Shown here one piece after another: positions 8,809 through 17,436 of a stretch of 64,000 nt of DNA. The position numbers and the translations under genes were made by a program. Under the pieces are notes generated by a model. The model had not been told where the DNA came from, did no database searches, and was given only the letters and a program-made list of their open reading frames with translations. How positions within the stretch are numbered: the first letter of the stretch is position 1; each line of letters begins with the position of its first letter. Source of the stretch: Neobacillus paridis (lineage in GTDB: Bacteria; Bacillota; Bacilli; Bacillales; Cytobacillaceae); the NCBI RefSeq assembly GCF_016765675.1, contig NZ_JAESWB010000005.1:124001-188000 (forward strand), written 5' to 3'.

Positions 8809-10296
8809 TCACCTCATTTCGTCAAATATGAAAGCAGCGTCCGGCATTTGTAAGTCCCCATCTTCCGCCCTTAAGGTAATTGTTTTCTGACTATCCAGTA
8901 TTACCTTCACTTGCAGCCCGTAATCCGTCTTGACCATCCGATCTTTATTCGCCATTGATTTTCCAATCCAACTGAGCAGTACCTTGCGAATAAATGGCTC
9001 CACTTTAGGCAGTGATGAAAGGGTGATTTTTCCCTTGTTCATATATTTTTCTATTAATCTTTTCTCTTGTGCTCGTTCCTTTAAATACTGTTCCCTTTGC
9101 TCTTTTTTCTTTTGCTCATTGGAAATAAATGCGCTTGGTTTTGTTTTTTCTCGATAACGAACCGTCCGTGGTTTAATCGTTATTTCCGTTGGTGCCTCTT
9201 CCCAAGTGTCGACATGTAGATTTTCGGTTGTCGCTTCTTCCAGCTGCAGATGTTGAATCGTCATCGAACCAAAGACAACAGCTGATAGTTGATGGGCTTC
9301 TTCTTGGTCATGACAATCCGCAAACCATTTGGACAGCTGCAGGTAGTCCTTTTTTCTGCTCCGGAAATGCTGCTGCCTCTCCCCAATACGCTGGACATAC
9401 CTTGTCATGCGGCGAATCATTTCATTCGTCTGCCATTGCAAAATATCCAATTCACTTTGCTGGGTAACGGAGCCTAGGAACCATTGTCTAAGAGAGGACC
9501 AATATTCTTCATATTCCGTTTGCCAATCCGCGGCTGATGATGACACATCTTCTAAACGTGGAATCGCCCCGCGATGTTCAATTAATTTTTGAAAAAAAGG
9601 TTTCATATTTTCGATTGCAAGTTCGCTCAGTAATTGTTGAATTTGCAGCGATGTTTTCTGCAGCGAAACAATAAAGTCCCGCAAATAGGTAGTAAATTGA
9701 TTTTTATAGACGAGAAACGCTTCGGTTTGCATCCGTTGGTCTGTCTGTTCACTATTGATATAAGCGATATAATCGGCCGTACTTGTCCGGATCGTTTGAA
9801 AATAGCGAAAAACATCCTCCCATATTCGCATATATTCTTCCGCTGGCTTAGTTAAATCGTTGTCCAGCTCAGTTTGCAGGCTGGTTAACGCCTGATATAA
9901 CCGATCAAATTGCGAGCGTTCTAACGATCCTTGGAAGGTGTCCCCTATTTTTTCGAGGTTGACGATCATTCTCTCAATCTCAACAGTATAGGGTGTACAT
10001 TGATAACGAAATCTCTTTTTCTTGTATTCCTCAATCGTTTTAGCATTCGTCATATCCTGGCGGGCAATTAAGTTATTCCACTTGACGAGCTGCGCTAATT
10101 GTTGATGCAGCAGATCTTCCTGATAATCAGCAAAGGCCGGAATCGAGCGCATATAATCCAATATCTCCTCCGGCGCGATAAAATCTCTCATTCTTTCGTG
10201 CTGATGGTAAAAATAGCGAAGTATCGTTCGATAATAAGCAGCAGAATCTGCTGTTAAATAGCTTGTCTCAATGATTTTCTTCATAGTTGAATCCAA
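8809..10296 (-). CDS. jetA: Wadjet JetA, kleisin-like subunit (DUF2397 type)
   Basis: A 495-residue first gene of the operon. It is the DUF2397/TIGR02677-type kleisin that bridges the JetC heads and carries JetB. The N-terminus (YLTADSAAYYRTILRYFYHQHE) has a winged-helix look, the middle is helical and charged, and a C-terminal winged-helix-like region follows a Lys/Arg/Glu-rich linker near residues 385-425. The annotated start is TTG at 10,296 with AGGATGATG upstream; an in-frame ATG five codons later (10,284) is a weaker alternative because it lacks a clear ribosome site. A sigma-A promoter lies directly upstream. This completes a JetABCD set. Confidence 0.86.
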   Translation of the reverse strand: MDSTMKKIIETSYLTADSAAYYRTILRYFYHQHERMRDFIAPEEILDYMRSIPAFADYQEDLLHQQLAQLVKWNNLIARQDMTNAKTIEEYKKKRFRYQCTPYTVEIERMIVNLEKIGDTFQGSLERSQFDRLYQALTSLQTELDNDLTKPAEEYMRIWEDVFRYFQTIRTSTADYIAYINSEQTDQRMQTEAFLVYKNQFTTYLRDFIVSLQKTSLQIQQLLSELAIENMKPFFQKLIEHRGAIPRLEDVSSSAADWQTEYEEYWSSLRQWFLGSVTQQSELDILQWQTNEMIRRMTRYVQRIGERQQHFRSRKKDYLQLSKWFADCHDQEEAHQLSAVVFGSMTIQHLQLEEATTENLHVDTWEEAPTEITIKPRTVRYREKTKPSAFISNEQKKKEQREQYLKERAQEKRLIEKYMNKGKITLSSLPKVEPFIRKVLLSWIGKSMANKDRMVKTDYGLQVKVILDSQKTITLRAEDGDLQMPDAAFIFDEMR

Positions 10297-10336
10297 TGGG
10301 CATCATCCTATAAAAATGATCTATTTATACTATTGT

Positions 10337-10366
10337 ATTATATCGAACTTAGGATTAAAATGTAAA
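10337..10366 (-). promoter_or_regulatory. Sigma-A promoter of the Wadjet operon
   Basis: Minus strand: -35 TTTACA (10,361-10,366), 18-base spacer, consensus -10 TATAAT (10,337-10,342), about 40 bases before the jetA start. No operator is evident, so expression may be constitutive. Confidence 0.7.
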
Positions 10367-10449
10367 AATTTAGGGGTGCTTCCTATGCCAGTGTGAAAGT
10401 TTTTGGAGAGTGATGACGGCATGGCTTTTTATTTTTACAGTTAGAAGCC

Positions 10450-10494
10450 CTAGCGGACAGTTTTACTGGTTTCATACAGCAACCTGTCCCCTAG
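10450..10494. repeat. Inverted repeat downstream of the nitroreductase gene
   Basis: 11-base arms (10,450-10,460 and 10,484-10,494; one mismatch) with a 23-base loop. There is no T-tract directly after it, so it is at best a weak minus-strand terminator for the nitroreductase. Confidence 0.35.
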
Positions 10495-10502
10495 CAATAT
10501 AA

Positions 10503-10988
10503 TTATGGTAAATACTTCATTTTTTCTCTCATCGGCGTCCGTGGCTTTACTTCCGGAACTTCCTCCGGATAGCCAACAGCTATAACGCCAAGTACATCAT
10601 AGTTCTCAGGTACTTGCAACAGTTCTTGATTCGATCCCTTAATGGCAATCGATGACCAAAAGGTACCTACACCTTCCGACCAGGCAGCCAAATTAAAATT
10701 TTGAATAAAACAAGCAGTGGCTGCCGCATTTTCATCAGTTTCAATCTTGGTTGCACCTTGCCTGGATAAAACGGCCATTACGATCGGGGCATTTCCAAAG
10801 TTTGTTTTATGATTTAATTTTTTTCTTGTTTCTGGCCCGATCATATAAACTTCCCATGGTTCGGTCATCCGGTGATTAGGTGCCATTGCAGCCGCTTCCA
10901 GCCACTGCTGGATTAAATTCGGTTCTACTGCATCCGCTTTAAATTTTTTTATATTCCGCCGTGATCTAATCAAATCTAATATATTCAA
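10503..10988 (-). CDS. Nitroreductase-family flavoprotein
   Basis: A 161-residue nitroreductase-fold enzyme that would use FMN and NAD(P)H. The N-terminal RSRRNIKKF segment is the conserved phosphate-binding Arg cluster, AAAMAPNHRMTEPW carries the P-N-x-x-x-x-x-W active-site stretch, and GVIAVGYPEE near the C-terminus is the family's closing motif. It is at the short end for the family (YodC/YdjA-like). It starts with TTG, preceded by GGGAGG at good spacing. It is monocistronic as far as I can see. The true substrate (nitro compound, quinone or other) cannot be inferred. Confidence 0.85.
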   Translation of the reverse strand: MNILDLIRSRRNIKKFKADAVEPNLIQQWLEAAAMAPNHRMTEPWEVYMIGPETRKKLNHKTNFGNAPIVMAVLSRQGATKIETDENAAATACFIQNFNLAAWSEGVGTFWSSIAIKGSNQELLQVPENYDVLGVIAVGYPEEVPEVKPRTPMREKMKYLP

Positions 10989-11095
10989 GTGATTAACCTC
11001 CCTATTTTGTTCAAGTCCATTGTAATATCATATGTTACCAAAGCCAAATAAGGTGCTTCAAATGCTCAATAAGAAATAGGAGTATTTTTGGAAGG

Positions 11096-11659
11096 TCACG
11101 AAACGATAATTCTCTTTAATCTTTTAAAGAGAAAAAGGCCAAACTCGCTCCAAATCCAAGCATAAACAAAAGCAAATAAACCTGTCCCAGCTGTGGTAAG
11201 GAAGGAAAAGGAATTGGATACAGCCGAACCTAAAACCGGAAATTTAATCGCGTATAATAATGTGAGTATGCCGCTAGTCAAGAAGAACGCACCACATAAA
11301 ATAATACTGATTCTTTTTCTAAAAAAATAAAACGCTGCTCCTAAGCTCAGTCCCAATAATCCGGTTGTAAATGGAAACACAATTAATTCGCTCGGTTCAA
11401 GTAGCAGCAGCAATAGATTGGTAAGTATATAGGTGATCATTCCAAGTGGAACAGAAAACATCGAGCATATAAGAATCGGCGCTGTTGAAAAAGGGCTGAT
11501 TAAATACCCCGCTCCCGGCAAAAATCCTCCTGCCGATTGCAAAAGAGCAGCAATTGCTGCGAACAGAGCAGCTGATACCAGCCGTTTTGTTTTTGCTGTC
11601 TTTTGAAAATCTGTTTGAGCTGGCTTGACACTTTCTAAAATGGATTTAAAAAAATACAT
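11096..11659 (-). CDS. Five- to six-helix membrane protein, ECF S-component-like
   Basis: A 187-residue very hydrophobic protein with about six membrane segments after a roughly 25-residue cytosolic N-terminus ending in KTKRLV. The first helix pattern (Leu-Val-Ser-Ala-Ala-Leu-Phe-Ala-Ala), the small-residue-rich second segment and the compact length resemble the substrate-binding S subunits of energy-coupling-factor vitamin transporters. No EcfA or EcfT gene is nearby, which is normal for group II S components sharing a common module. The substrate cannot be told, and a DUF2232-type or other small membrane protein is possible. AGGAAGAGGGAG precedes the ATG. Confidence 0.45.
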   Translation of the reverse strand: MYFFKSILESVKPAQTDFQKTAKTKRLVSAALFAAIAALLQSAGGFLPGAGYLISPFSTAPILICSMFSVPLGMITYILTNLLLLLLEPSELIVFPFTTGLLGLSLGAAFYFFRKRISIILCGAFFLTSGILTLLYAIKFPVLGSAVSNSFSFLTTAGTGLFAFVYAWIWSEFGLFLFKRLKRIIVS

Positions 11660-11685
11660 AACATCTCCCTCTTCCTAAGGTAGAT

Positions 11686-11877
11686 TCACTTAAGGATACG
11701 CAACCTATAAAAAGGAGCGTGCTCCCTTGCGACTTGTACAGTGGGAAAGTAATTCCCGCTTATATCATACGAAGGTACAACTGCCGTTGACCCTGTTCTT
11801 GGTAAAAAGGAAGGAATAGGAAGGCCAATTCTTGGAATCTTTTCGGGACCGAAACAAAAATAAACAAGGTCAGCCCA
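11686..11877 (-). other. Start-less open frame, possible gene remnant, with small hairpin
   Basis: In the gap between the ligase fragment and the membrane protein, one minus-strand frame is open for 63 codons (ending TGA at 11,686-11,688). It reads protein-like (for example PRIGLPIPSFLPRTGSTAVV) but has no ATG, GTG or TTG start and no ribosome site. It could be a decayed gene end. The same stretch holds a small hairpin (11,711-11,728) followed on the minus strand by five T residues, and a TTGTAC/GTACAA inverted pair (11,734-11,780), so a structured leader of the downstream membrane protein is an alternative. Neither reading is secure. Confidence 0.25.
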
Positions 11878-11892
11878 TTATAGACTGACCTT
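11855..11892 (-). terminator. Terminator after the acyl-CoA ligase fragment
   Basis: AAGGTCAG arms at 11,866-11,873 and 11,885-11,892 form an 8-bp stem, followed on the minus strand by a T-rich tail (TTGTTTATTTTTG). It ends the acyl-CoA catabolic operon. Confidence 0.7.
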
Positions 11893-11918
11893 TCTTCGAT
11901 GTTTAAGGTCAGCTTGCA

Positions 11919-12959
11919 TTATTCAGCTGTTACCTCGTCAATCAAGTCTTGGTAAAGGTGCACGTATTTCTTAACAATTTCTTTTTTATTAAATTTTCCA
12001 ACACTCGTTTTGGGAATCTCATTTACAAAAATGTACTGATCCGGGAATTGCCATTTTGCAAAGTGATCATATAATAAATTTTCAAATTCTTCTTTAGATA
12101 CAGTTTTATTATTTTTTGTAACTACTAATGCCAGCGGACGTTCCTGCCACTTTGTATGGGGAATGCCGACAACTGCTGCCTCAAGAACGTCAGGGTGTCC
12201 CATCAGAGCATTCTCCAAATCAATTGAAGATATCCATTCCCCTCCACTCTTAATCACATCCTTGATTCGGTCGACAATTTTGACATATCCATACTCGTCA
12301 ATCGTTCCGGCATCACCGCTTCGCCAATACCCGTCCCAGAAACCATTTTCAGTACCAGGCGCGTTGTGGTAGGAACCGGTAATCCATGGACCTCTTACAC
12401 AAATTTCGCCAACTGTTTTCCCATCCCTGGAGACCTCTTCTCCTGTGTCAGGATTGCATAATTTAAAATCAATTCCAGGTGCTTGTAAACCTTGTTTCCT
12501 TCGCAAGTCCCATTTTTCTTCCTCTGTCAGTTTATTTTGCAGTTGTGGATTTAAATGGTAATTGACTGTCACCAATGGAGTCGTCTCAGTAGCCCCATAG
12601 GCATGAATAATCTCAGCTCCGGTAAGTTCTTTGAATCCCTTCATCATTGACACAGGAGGCTCAGTTGCACCAGATAAAAATCTAGCTCTACTAAAATCAG
12701 GTTTTTTCTCGAAGGTTCGAATGTAATGAAGCATCGGTAAGAAAATAGCTGGTGAGCCAGCAGATAGAGTGACCTTTTCTTCAATCATCAGATCAACAAG
12801 CGGTGAAGTGTCTTCTGCCGTATACCGGCCAGGAAAAATCAGCTTCGCTCCCATCATCACAGCCGTATGGACCAATCCCCAAGATTGTCCATGGAACATC
12901 GGCACAATTACCAGTAAACAATCTTGACTATTTACACCAACTAAGGCTGCCTCCGCCAT
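11919..12959 (-). pseudogene. Acyl-CoA synthetase (AMP-binding), N-terminally deleted
   Basis: The 346 codons cover only the second part of a long/medium-chain fatty-acyl-CoA ligase of usual length near 540. Visible are the VPMFHGQSWGL region, the HAYGATETTPL adenylate motif (A5), the YWRSGDAGTIDEYGYVKIVDR hinge region (A7-A8), KSGGEWIS and the late catalytic Lys in KTSVGKFNKKEI (A10). The P-loop-like A3 motif (YTSGTTGxPKG) and everything before it are missing. The first residues fuse directly onto the end of the upstream thiolase frame; the ATG at 12,959 lies inside that gene with only a crowded GGAG before it. A deletion that removed roughly 200 codons is the simplest explanation. Loss of A3 should abolish adenylation. 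A sequencing or assembly artefact cannot be excluded. Confidence 0.82.
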
Positions 12960-14070
12960 TGGCTCCGTCTACTTGGCGATTACCTGCCTCTCCGCGCAAT
13001 TGCCGTACCAGTTCTGTACATTGGGCCAATCCAGTAGCCCCCAATGGATGACCTTTGGACATTAAGCCCCCGGAAGGATTGACAACGTATTTTCCTCCGT
13101 ACGTATTATCGTGATCATTAATCAGTTTTTCGGCTTCACCTTCCCCACAAAGCCCCAAGGCCTCATAGGTTATCACCTCGTTTGGAGTAAAGCAATCATG
13201 CAGCTCGACGACATCGACAGCTTCCGGATCAAACCCGGCCATATGGTATACCTGTTGGGCGGCACGAGCTGTCATTCCGCTTCCGACTAAATGAAGATTA
13301 TCTTCATAGGAATCAGGTGTATCTGTCGTCATGGACTGGGCAGCGATTACTACAGATTTTTGAAGATTATGTTTTTTAGCAAAAGCGTCACTACAAACAA
13401 TAACAGCAGCTGCTCCACATATAGGAGGGCATGCCATCAATCTTCTTAACCCCGGATACACTTCCGCAGAACTCATGACTTCATCGAGGGTAATTTCTTT
13501 TGTGAACAAAGAATAAGGATTGTTCATTGCATGTTGCCTTGATTTGACCGCAACTTTCCCAAAAATATCGGGGTTAGCACCGTACTTTTTTAGATATTCC
13601 AACCCGGCAGCTCCAAAAAATTTCAAGGCAACAGGACCATCTGGCAATTCTGGATTCAATTGAGTGAAACGATCATAGATCCATTGAAACGGAGATGTCC
13701 GATCCGTCCAATTGTCACCTAAAGCACCTGGTTTCATTTCTTCAAAGCCAAAGGCCAGGGCACAATCAGCTGAACCCGATTCAATTGCCTGACGAGCCAT
13801 ATAAAGAGCCGTTGAACCCGAGGAGCAATTATTATTCACATTAATAATTGGAATACCTGTCATCCCCACTTGATACAGGGCGGTTTGTCCAGATGTACTG
13901 TCTCCGTAAACATAACTGGCACAAGCTTGATTCACATCAGCTAAGGTAATCCCTGCATCTTCGAGTGCTCCTTTGATGGCTTTGGACGCCATGATTTCAT
14001 ACGGTTCATTTTTGCCTGGCTTCTCAAACTTTACCATGTTTACTCCAATTACTTTTGCATGATTTGTCAT
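12928..14070 (-). pseudogene. SCP2-type thiolase, C-terminally truncated by deletion
   Basis: 380 codons of a thiolase/lipid-transfer-type acetyl-CoA acyltransferase. The nucleophilic Cys lies in NNNCSSGSTALY (about residue 82) and the catalytic His in MSKGHPLGATG. After QVDGA the frame departs from the family: the expected end (LQHNxGLGGAxVVxxY, which supplies the second glycine-rich active-site loop) is replaced by a short tail NGGGSLSWCK, read from ligase DNA in another frame. The gene therefore ends at the same scar that removed the ligase 5' end and overlaps the ligase frame by 32 bases. The role before damage would be thiolysis of 3-ketoacyl-CoA. Residual activity is doubtful. Confidence 0.8.
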
Positions 14071-14090
14071 TTGCTAACCACCCTTCATTT

Positions 14091-14861
14091 TTATCTTGGC
14101 GACATCCGGATTCCGCCATCTAAACGAATAACTTCCCCGTTTAAATATTCATGTTCCATAATAAAGGTTGCTAGTTCGGCAAATTCAGATGGCCGTCCTA
14201 ATCGTTTGGGAAACTCAACACTTTCCGATAGTTTTTTGATGACCTTTTCGGATAATGTATCTGCCATTGGGGTCATAAATAAGCCTGGGGCAATCGTATT
14301 CACGCGAATACCAAATTCTGATAAATCGCGGGAAACAGGGAGCGTCATTCCAGCCACTCCGGCTTTACTTGCACCATATGCAGCCTGCCCCATTTGTCCG
14401 TCAAATGCAGCAACGGAGGCGGTATTGATAATGACTCCTCTTTCACCGGAATCAGTCAGGGGTTCATTATTTTTCATTTCATTAGCCGCTAATCTTAAAA
14501 CATTAAAAGTTCCGATTAGATTAATTCCAATGACTCTATTAAACTCTTCCAGCGGCAATACACCCTTCTTCCCAATTGTTTTCCCAGGGGTACCGACCCC
14601 TGCACAGTTAACACAAATATGAATAGCTCCAAAGGCCTCGATTGCTTGTTTAATTCCTTTTTGAACCGATTCATCATCAGCAACATTCACAATTGCGGAT
14701 TGGACATTCTCACCTAATTGCTCGACAGCTTCTTTTGCTTTCAATTCATTTAGATCAAAAATAACCACTTTAGCCCCTTTTTCCACCAGCCTTGTGACAG
14801 TGGCTAAACCTAAACCCGATGCTCCTCCCGTAACTACTGCAACCTTATCTTTTAAATTCAT
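14091..14861 (-). CDS. SDR-family 3-hydroxyacyl-CoA dehydrogenase (HSD10-like)
   Basis: A 256-residue classical short-chain dehydrogenase. TGGASGLGLAT at residues 11-21 is the NAD-binding Gly motif, D36 (VVIFDLNE) indicates NAD over NADP, NCAGVG is the N-A-G strand, and the active site is S (NTASVAAFDG), Y and K in YGASKAGV. The insertion between the NAG motif and the catalytic Ser (TIGKKGVLPLEEFNRV) matches 3-hydroxyacyl-CoA dehydrogenase type 2, so I assign the third step of a beta-oxidation-like spiral. It is co-transcribed with the neighbouring CoA-transferase (22-base gap) and thiolase (20-base gap). AAAGGAGATG precedes the ATG. Confidence 0.86.
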   Translation of the reverse strand: MNLKDKVAVVTGGASGLGLATVTRLVEKGAKVVIFDLNELKAKEAVEQLGENVQSAIVNVADDESVQKGIKQAIEAFGAIHICVNCAGVGTPGKTIGKKGVLPLEEFNRVIGINLIGTFNVLRLAANEMKNNEPLTDSGERGVIINTASVAAFDGQMGQAAYGASKAGVAGMTLPVSRDLSEFGIRVNTIAPGLFMTPMADTLSEKVIKKLSESVEFPKRLGRPSEFAELATFIMEHEYLNGEVIRLDGGIRMSPR

Positions 14862-14883
14862 ATTCTTACATCTCCTTTACTTT

Positions 14884-16071
14884 TTACTTTTTTACAGAAA
14901 TCCCCTTATCTGCAAATTCATTCATGGTTTCCTTATTAAAGCCCGCTTCCTTTAATATTTCCTCCGAGTGGTAACCCGTTTGTACACCTGCGAATCGGTA
15001 CTGGGCAGGCTGAGTTAAAAATTTAATTGGAAATGCGATCTGTTTTTGGCTCCCTCCATCTGTTTTAGGAACAGAAACGACCAGTTCCCTAGCCTTAACG
15101 TGCGGATGTTCAACTGATTCCGAAAAATGAAGTACAGGTTCGACACAGCCGTCAAAATCATCGCCAAGCAGATCTAACCATTCGTTAAATGTTTTCTCTT
15201 TGAAGGTTTTAATAAGTATCTGTTTAAAAGCCTGTTGATCGTCTTTTCGCTCGCTGCTGCTCAAGGTTATTAAGTTAGGATCGCCGATCAGATTACATAA
15301 TTTTGCTTGAAATTGTGGTTCAAGACTGCCAACTGAGAAATAACGATGATCTTTCGTTTCATAATAATCATAGAAATGACCGCCATTTAATAATAGTGAC
15401 TCAGGTTCCGGTTCCATGCCACCAACCAAATAACCTGAACCAAACAGTGCATTTAAGGAAAATACCGAGTCCGTTATGCTAACATCAATATATTGCCCTT
15501 CCCCGGTCTGACTACGATGGTATACTGCCGCCAAAATAGCTATTACCGCTGGCATGGAGCCCCCTGCGAGATCGGCAACCTGAATCCCTGCAGGAACCGG
15601 TGCCTGACCTTTCCGAGAAGAATAACTTGCAGCACCTGCTAGTGACAAATAATTAATATCATGACCCGCCCGGTGCCGAAGCGGGCCTGTTTGACCGTAT
15701 CCCGTAATCGAGCAAAAGATAATTTTGGGATTGATTTGTTTTAATGTTTCATACCCAATTCCCAGTCGATCCATGACACCCGGTCTGAATTGCTCAATTA
15801 CAATATCGTATTCCTGAATTAATTGGTATACGACCTCTTTTGCTTCATCTTTTTTTAAGTCTAAAGCTAAAGACCGTTTGGAACGATTTAAATGGGCAAA
15901 TGCAGCTGACACCTCACCATCCATGGGTGGAAGATGCTTTGTTAAATCATCTCGAGTTGGCGATTCTACTTTTATAACCTCTGCTCCCATATCAGCCAGC
16001 ATCATCGTTGCAAATGGTCCAGGAAGGAGTGTTGTGAAATCCAAAATCTTTAAACCTGTTAAAATCCCCAC
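14884..16071 (-). CDS. Family III CoA-transferase (CaiB/BaiF)
   Basis: A 395-residue formyl-CoA-transferase-family protein. Diagnostic are LDFTTLLPGPFATMMLADMGAEVIKVE at the N-terminus, the catalytic Asp in GHDINYLSLAG (about 170) and the interlaced-dimer C-terminal region. Such enzymes move CoA between an acyl-CoA and a free acid and can activate the pathway substrate without ATP, or belong to racemase-type (Amacr-like) relatives that act on branched acyl-CoAs. The start is GTG with GGAGGAG upstream. It lies second in the sigma-54-driven operon. With the ligase broken, this enzyme could be the remaining CoA-activation route; that is inference. Confidence 0.88.
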   Translation of the reverse strand: MGILTGLKILDFTTLLPGPFATMMLADMGAEVIKVESPTRDDLTKHLPPMDGEVSAAFAHLNRSKRSLALDLKKDEAKEVVYQLIQEYDIVIEQFRPGVMDRLGIGYETLKQINPKIIFCSITGYGQTGPLRHRAGHDINYLSLAGAASYSSRKGQAPVPAGIQVADLAGGSMPAVIAILAAVYHRSQTGEGQYIDVSITDSVFSLNALFGSGYLVGGMEPEPESLLLNGGHFYDYYETKDHRYFSVGSLEPQFQAKLCNLIGDPNLITLSSSERKDDQQAFKQILIKTFKEKTFNEWLDLLGDDFDGCVEPVLHFSESVEHPHVKARELVVSVPKTDGGSQKQIAFPIKFLTQPAQYRFAGVQTGYHSEEILKEAGFNKETMNEFADKGISVKK

Positions 16072-16089
16072 TTCGTTTCTCCTCCAAAC

Positions 16090-17247
16090 CTATTTTCCTA
16101 GAATATCTTTACTAATGATTTCCTTCATTATTTCGGAGGTTCCCCCATAAATCCGTTGAACTCTTGCATCGGTATACGCCCTTGAGATTGGGTACTCTTC
16201 CATATAACCGTATCCGCCAAAAAGCTGCAGACAGCCATCAATAACTCTTCCTTGCGCTTCAGTAGCAGATAATTTAGCAATACTCGCATCCGCAGTGGAT
16301 AGCTGATTTTCCGCCAGCAAGGCTAAACATTGGTTTACATACGCTCGATTCACTTTGGCTTCCGTCACCATTTCAGCAATTTTGTGGCGAATTACCTGAA
16401 GACTGCTAAGTGGTTTACCAAATGCCTCTCTTTCATGGAGATAATGAATTGTTATCTCTAAAGCTCCTTCCATTGCCCCGCATGCCCCAACGGCTAGAAT
16501 TGTCCGCTCCCGTGGCAATTCTTTCATTAGGGTTATAAAACCACCATCCAACATTCCTAAAATTTCCTTAGGGGACACCATAACACCATCTAAAAATAAT
16601 TCAGACGTATCGGCAGAACGGAGACCTATTTTCTTTAGTTTTTTCCCTTTCGTTAATCTAGGCGAATCGGCACCAACAATAAAAAGGGTTGTCCCTTTTG
16701 AAGCAGGAACGGATGGATTTGTTTTTGCAACTACAATAACAAAATCAAAATTCTGTCCGTTAGAGATAAATGTTTTTGAACCGTTAATAATATAATTTCC
16801 GCTTGGAAGTTGAACAGCTGTTGTTTTAATACCCTGCAGGTCGCTACCTGCACCAGGCTCTGTCATTGCGATAGCACCGATGAATTCACCGCTAGCCATC
16901 TTCGGTAAATAGTGCGTCTTTTGTTCTTCTGTACCTGAATTTAAAATATATTGGGCCACAATATTTGAATGAACTGCTAAATTTCCGGAAATGGAATGAT
17001 ATCCCAAGCGGCTAAATTCATCAACGATACCAGCAGCAAACTGTAAAGGTACCCCTAATCCTCCATATTGTTCTGGAAGATCTACACAAAGGAGCCCGGC
17101 ATCACCAAGCTTTTTCCAAAATTCCTTAGGAATAATCCCATCCTCTTCCCAGCCGCTGTAAAAGGGTTCAATTTCTTTTTTCGCAAAGGCTTCGATTGTT
17201 TTTTTAAATAGTGTAATTTCTTCTTGGATGGCTAAAGAATGCTTCAT
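16090..17247 (-). CDS. Acyl-CoA dehydrogenase
   Basis: A 385-residue flavoprotein of the standard ACAD length and first gene of the operon. The family signatures AMTEPGAGSDLQGI (substrate/FAD loop) and QLFGGYGYMEEYPISRAYTDARVQRIYGGTSEI are both present. The catalytic base is the Glu in the final IYGGTSEIMK segment. It catalyses the first, alpha-beta dehydrogenation step on an unidentified acyl-CoA, passing electrons to ETF. It is transcribed from a consensus sigma-54 promoter 44 bases before the start and divergent from the activator gene. GGAGG lies 8 bases before the ATG. Confidence 0.93.
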   Translation of the reverse strand: MKHSLAIQEEITLFKKTIEAFAKKEIEPFYSGWEEDGIIPKEFWKKLGDAGLLCVDLPEQYGGLGVPLQFAAGIVDEFSRLGYHSISGNLAVHSNIVAQYILNSGTEEQKTHYLPKMASGEFIGAIAMTEPGAGSDLQGIKTTAVQLPSGNYIINGSKTFISNGQNFDFVIVVAKTNPSVPASKGTTLFIVGADSPRLTKGKKLKKIGLRSADTSELFLDGVMVSPKEILGMLDGGFITLMKELPRERTILAVGACGAMEGALEITIHYLHEREAFGKPLSSLQVIRHKIAEMVTEAKVNRAYVNQCLALLAENQLSTADASIAKLSATEAQGRVIDGCLQLFGGYGYMEEYPISRAYTDARVQRIYGGTSEIMKEIISKDILGK

Positions 17248-17290
17248 TCCGTTTCCTCCAATTCTTAATAATTGACTTATCTAGATCTAA

Positions 17291-17306
17291 TGCAAGTTGT
17301 GTGCCA
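17291..17306 (-). promoter_or_regulatory. Sigma-54 (-24/-12) promoter of the acyl-CoA operon
   Basis: The minus strand reads TGGCAC-ACAAC-TTGCA, a full match to the -24/-12 consensus with the invariant GG and GC at correct spacing. Transcription should start near 17,280, giving a leader of about 30 bases to the dehydrogenase ATG at 17,247. Confidence 0.88.
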
Positions 17307-17347
17307 AATTATCTTTGTAGAAAAATAGAGTAATTTGCCTGTCAATG

Positions 17348-17365
17348 TGTTAAGATTAATTAACA
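17348..17365. promoter_or_regulatory. Candidate activator site in the divergent control region
   Basis: TGTTAA-N6-TTAACA inverted repeat about 42 bases upstream of the -24 element and 70 bases before the activator start. The same TGTTAA/TTAACA words occur in the control region of the enoyl-CoA hydratase. Enhancer function for the local sigma-54 activator is inferred. Confidence 0.45.
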
Positions 17366-17436
17366 GAATATTGTAAATTGTAAAATATCCTAACAAAAAA
17401 GTGTAAACACATCATATGTCAATAGGAGGAGGTTTT

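Noticed and set aside
11711-11728. Small U-tailed hairpin as part of a riboswitch for the ECF-S-like gene
   Set aside because: No known vitamin riboswitch core (TPP, FMN, cobalamin, preQ1, folate) was recognised, and the stretch also fits a coding remnant; kept only as a low-confidence note.
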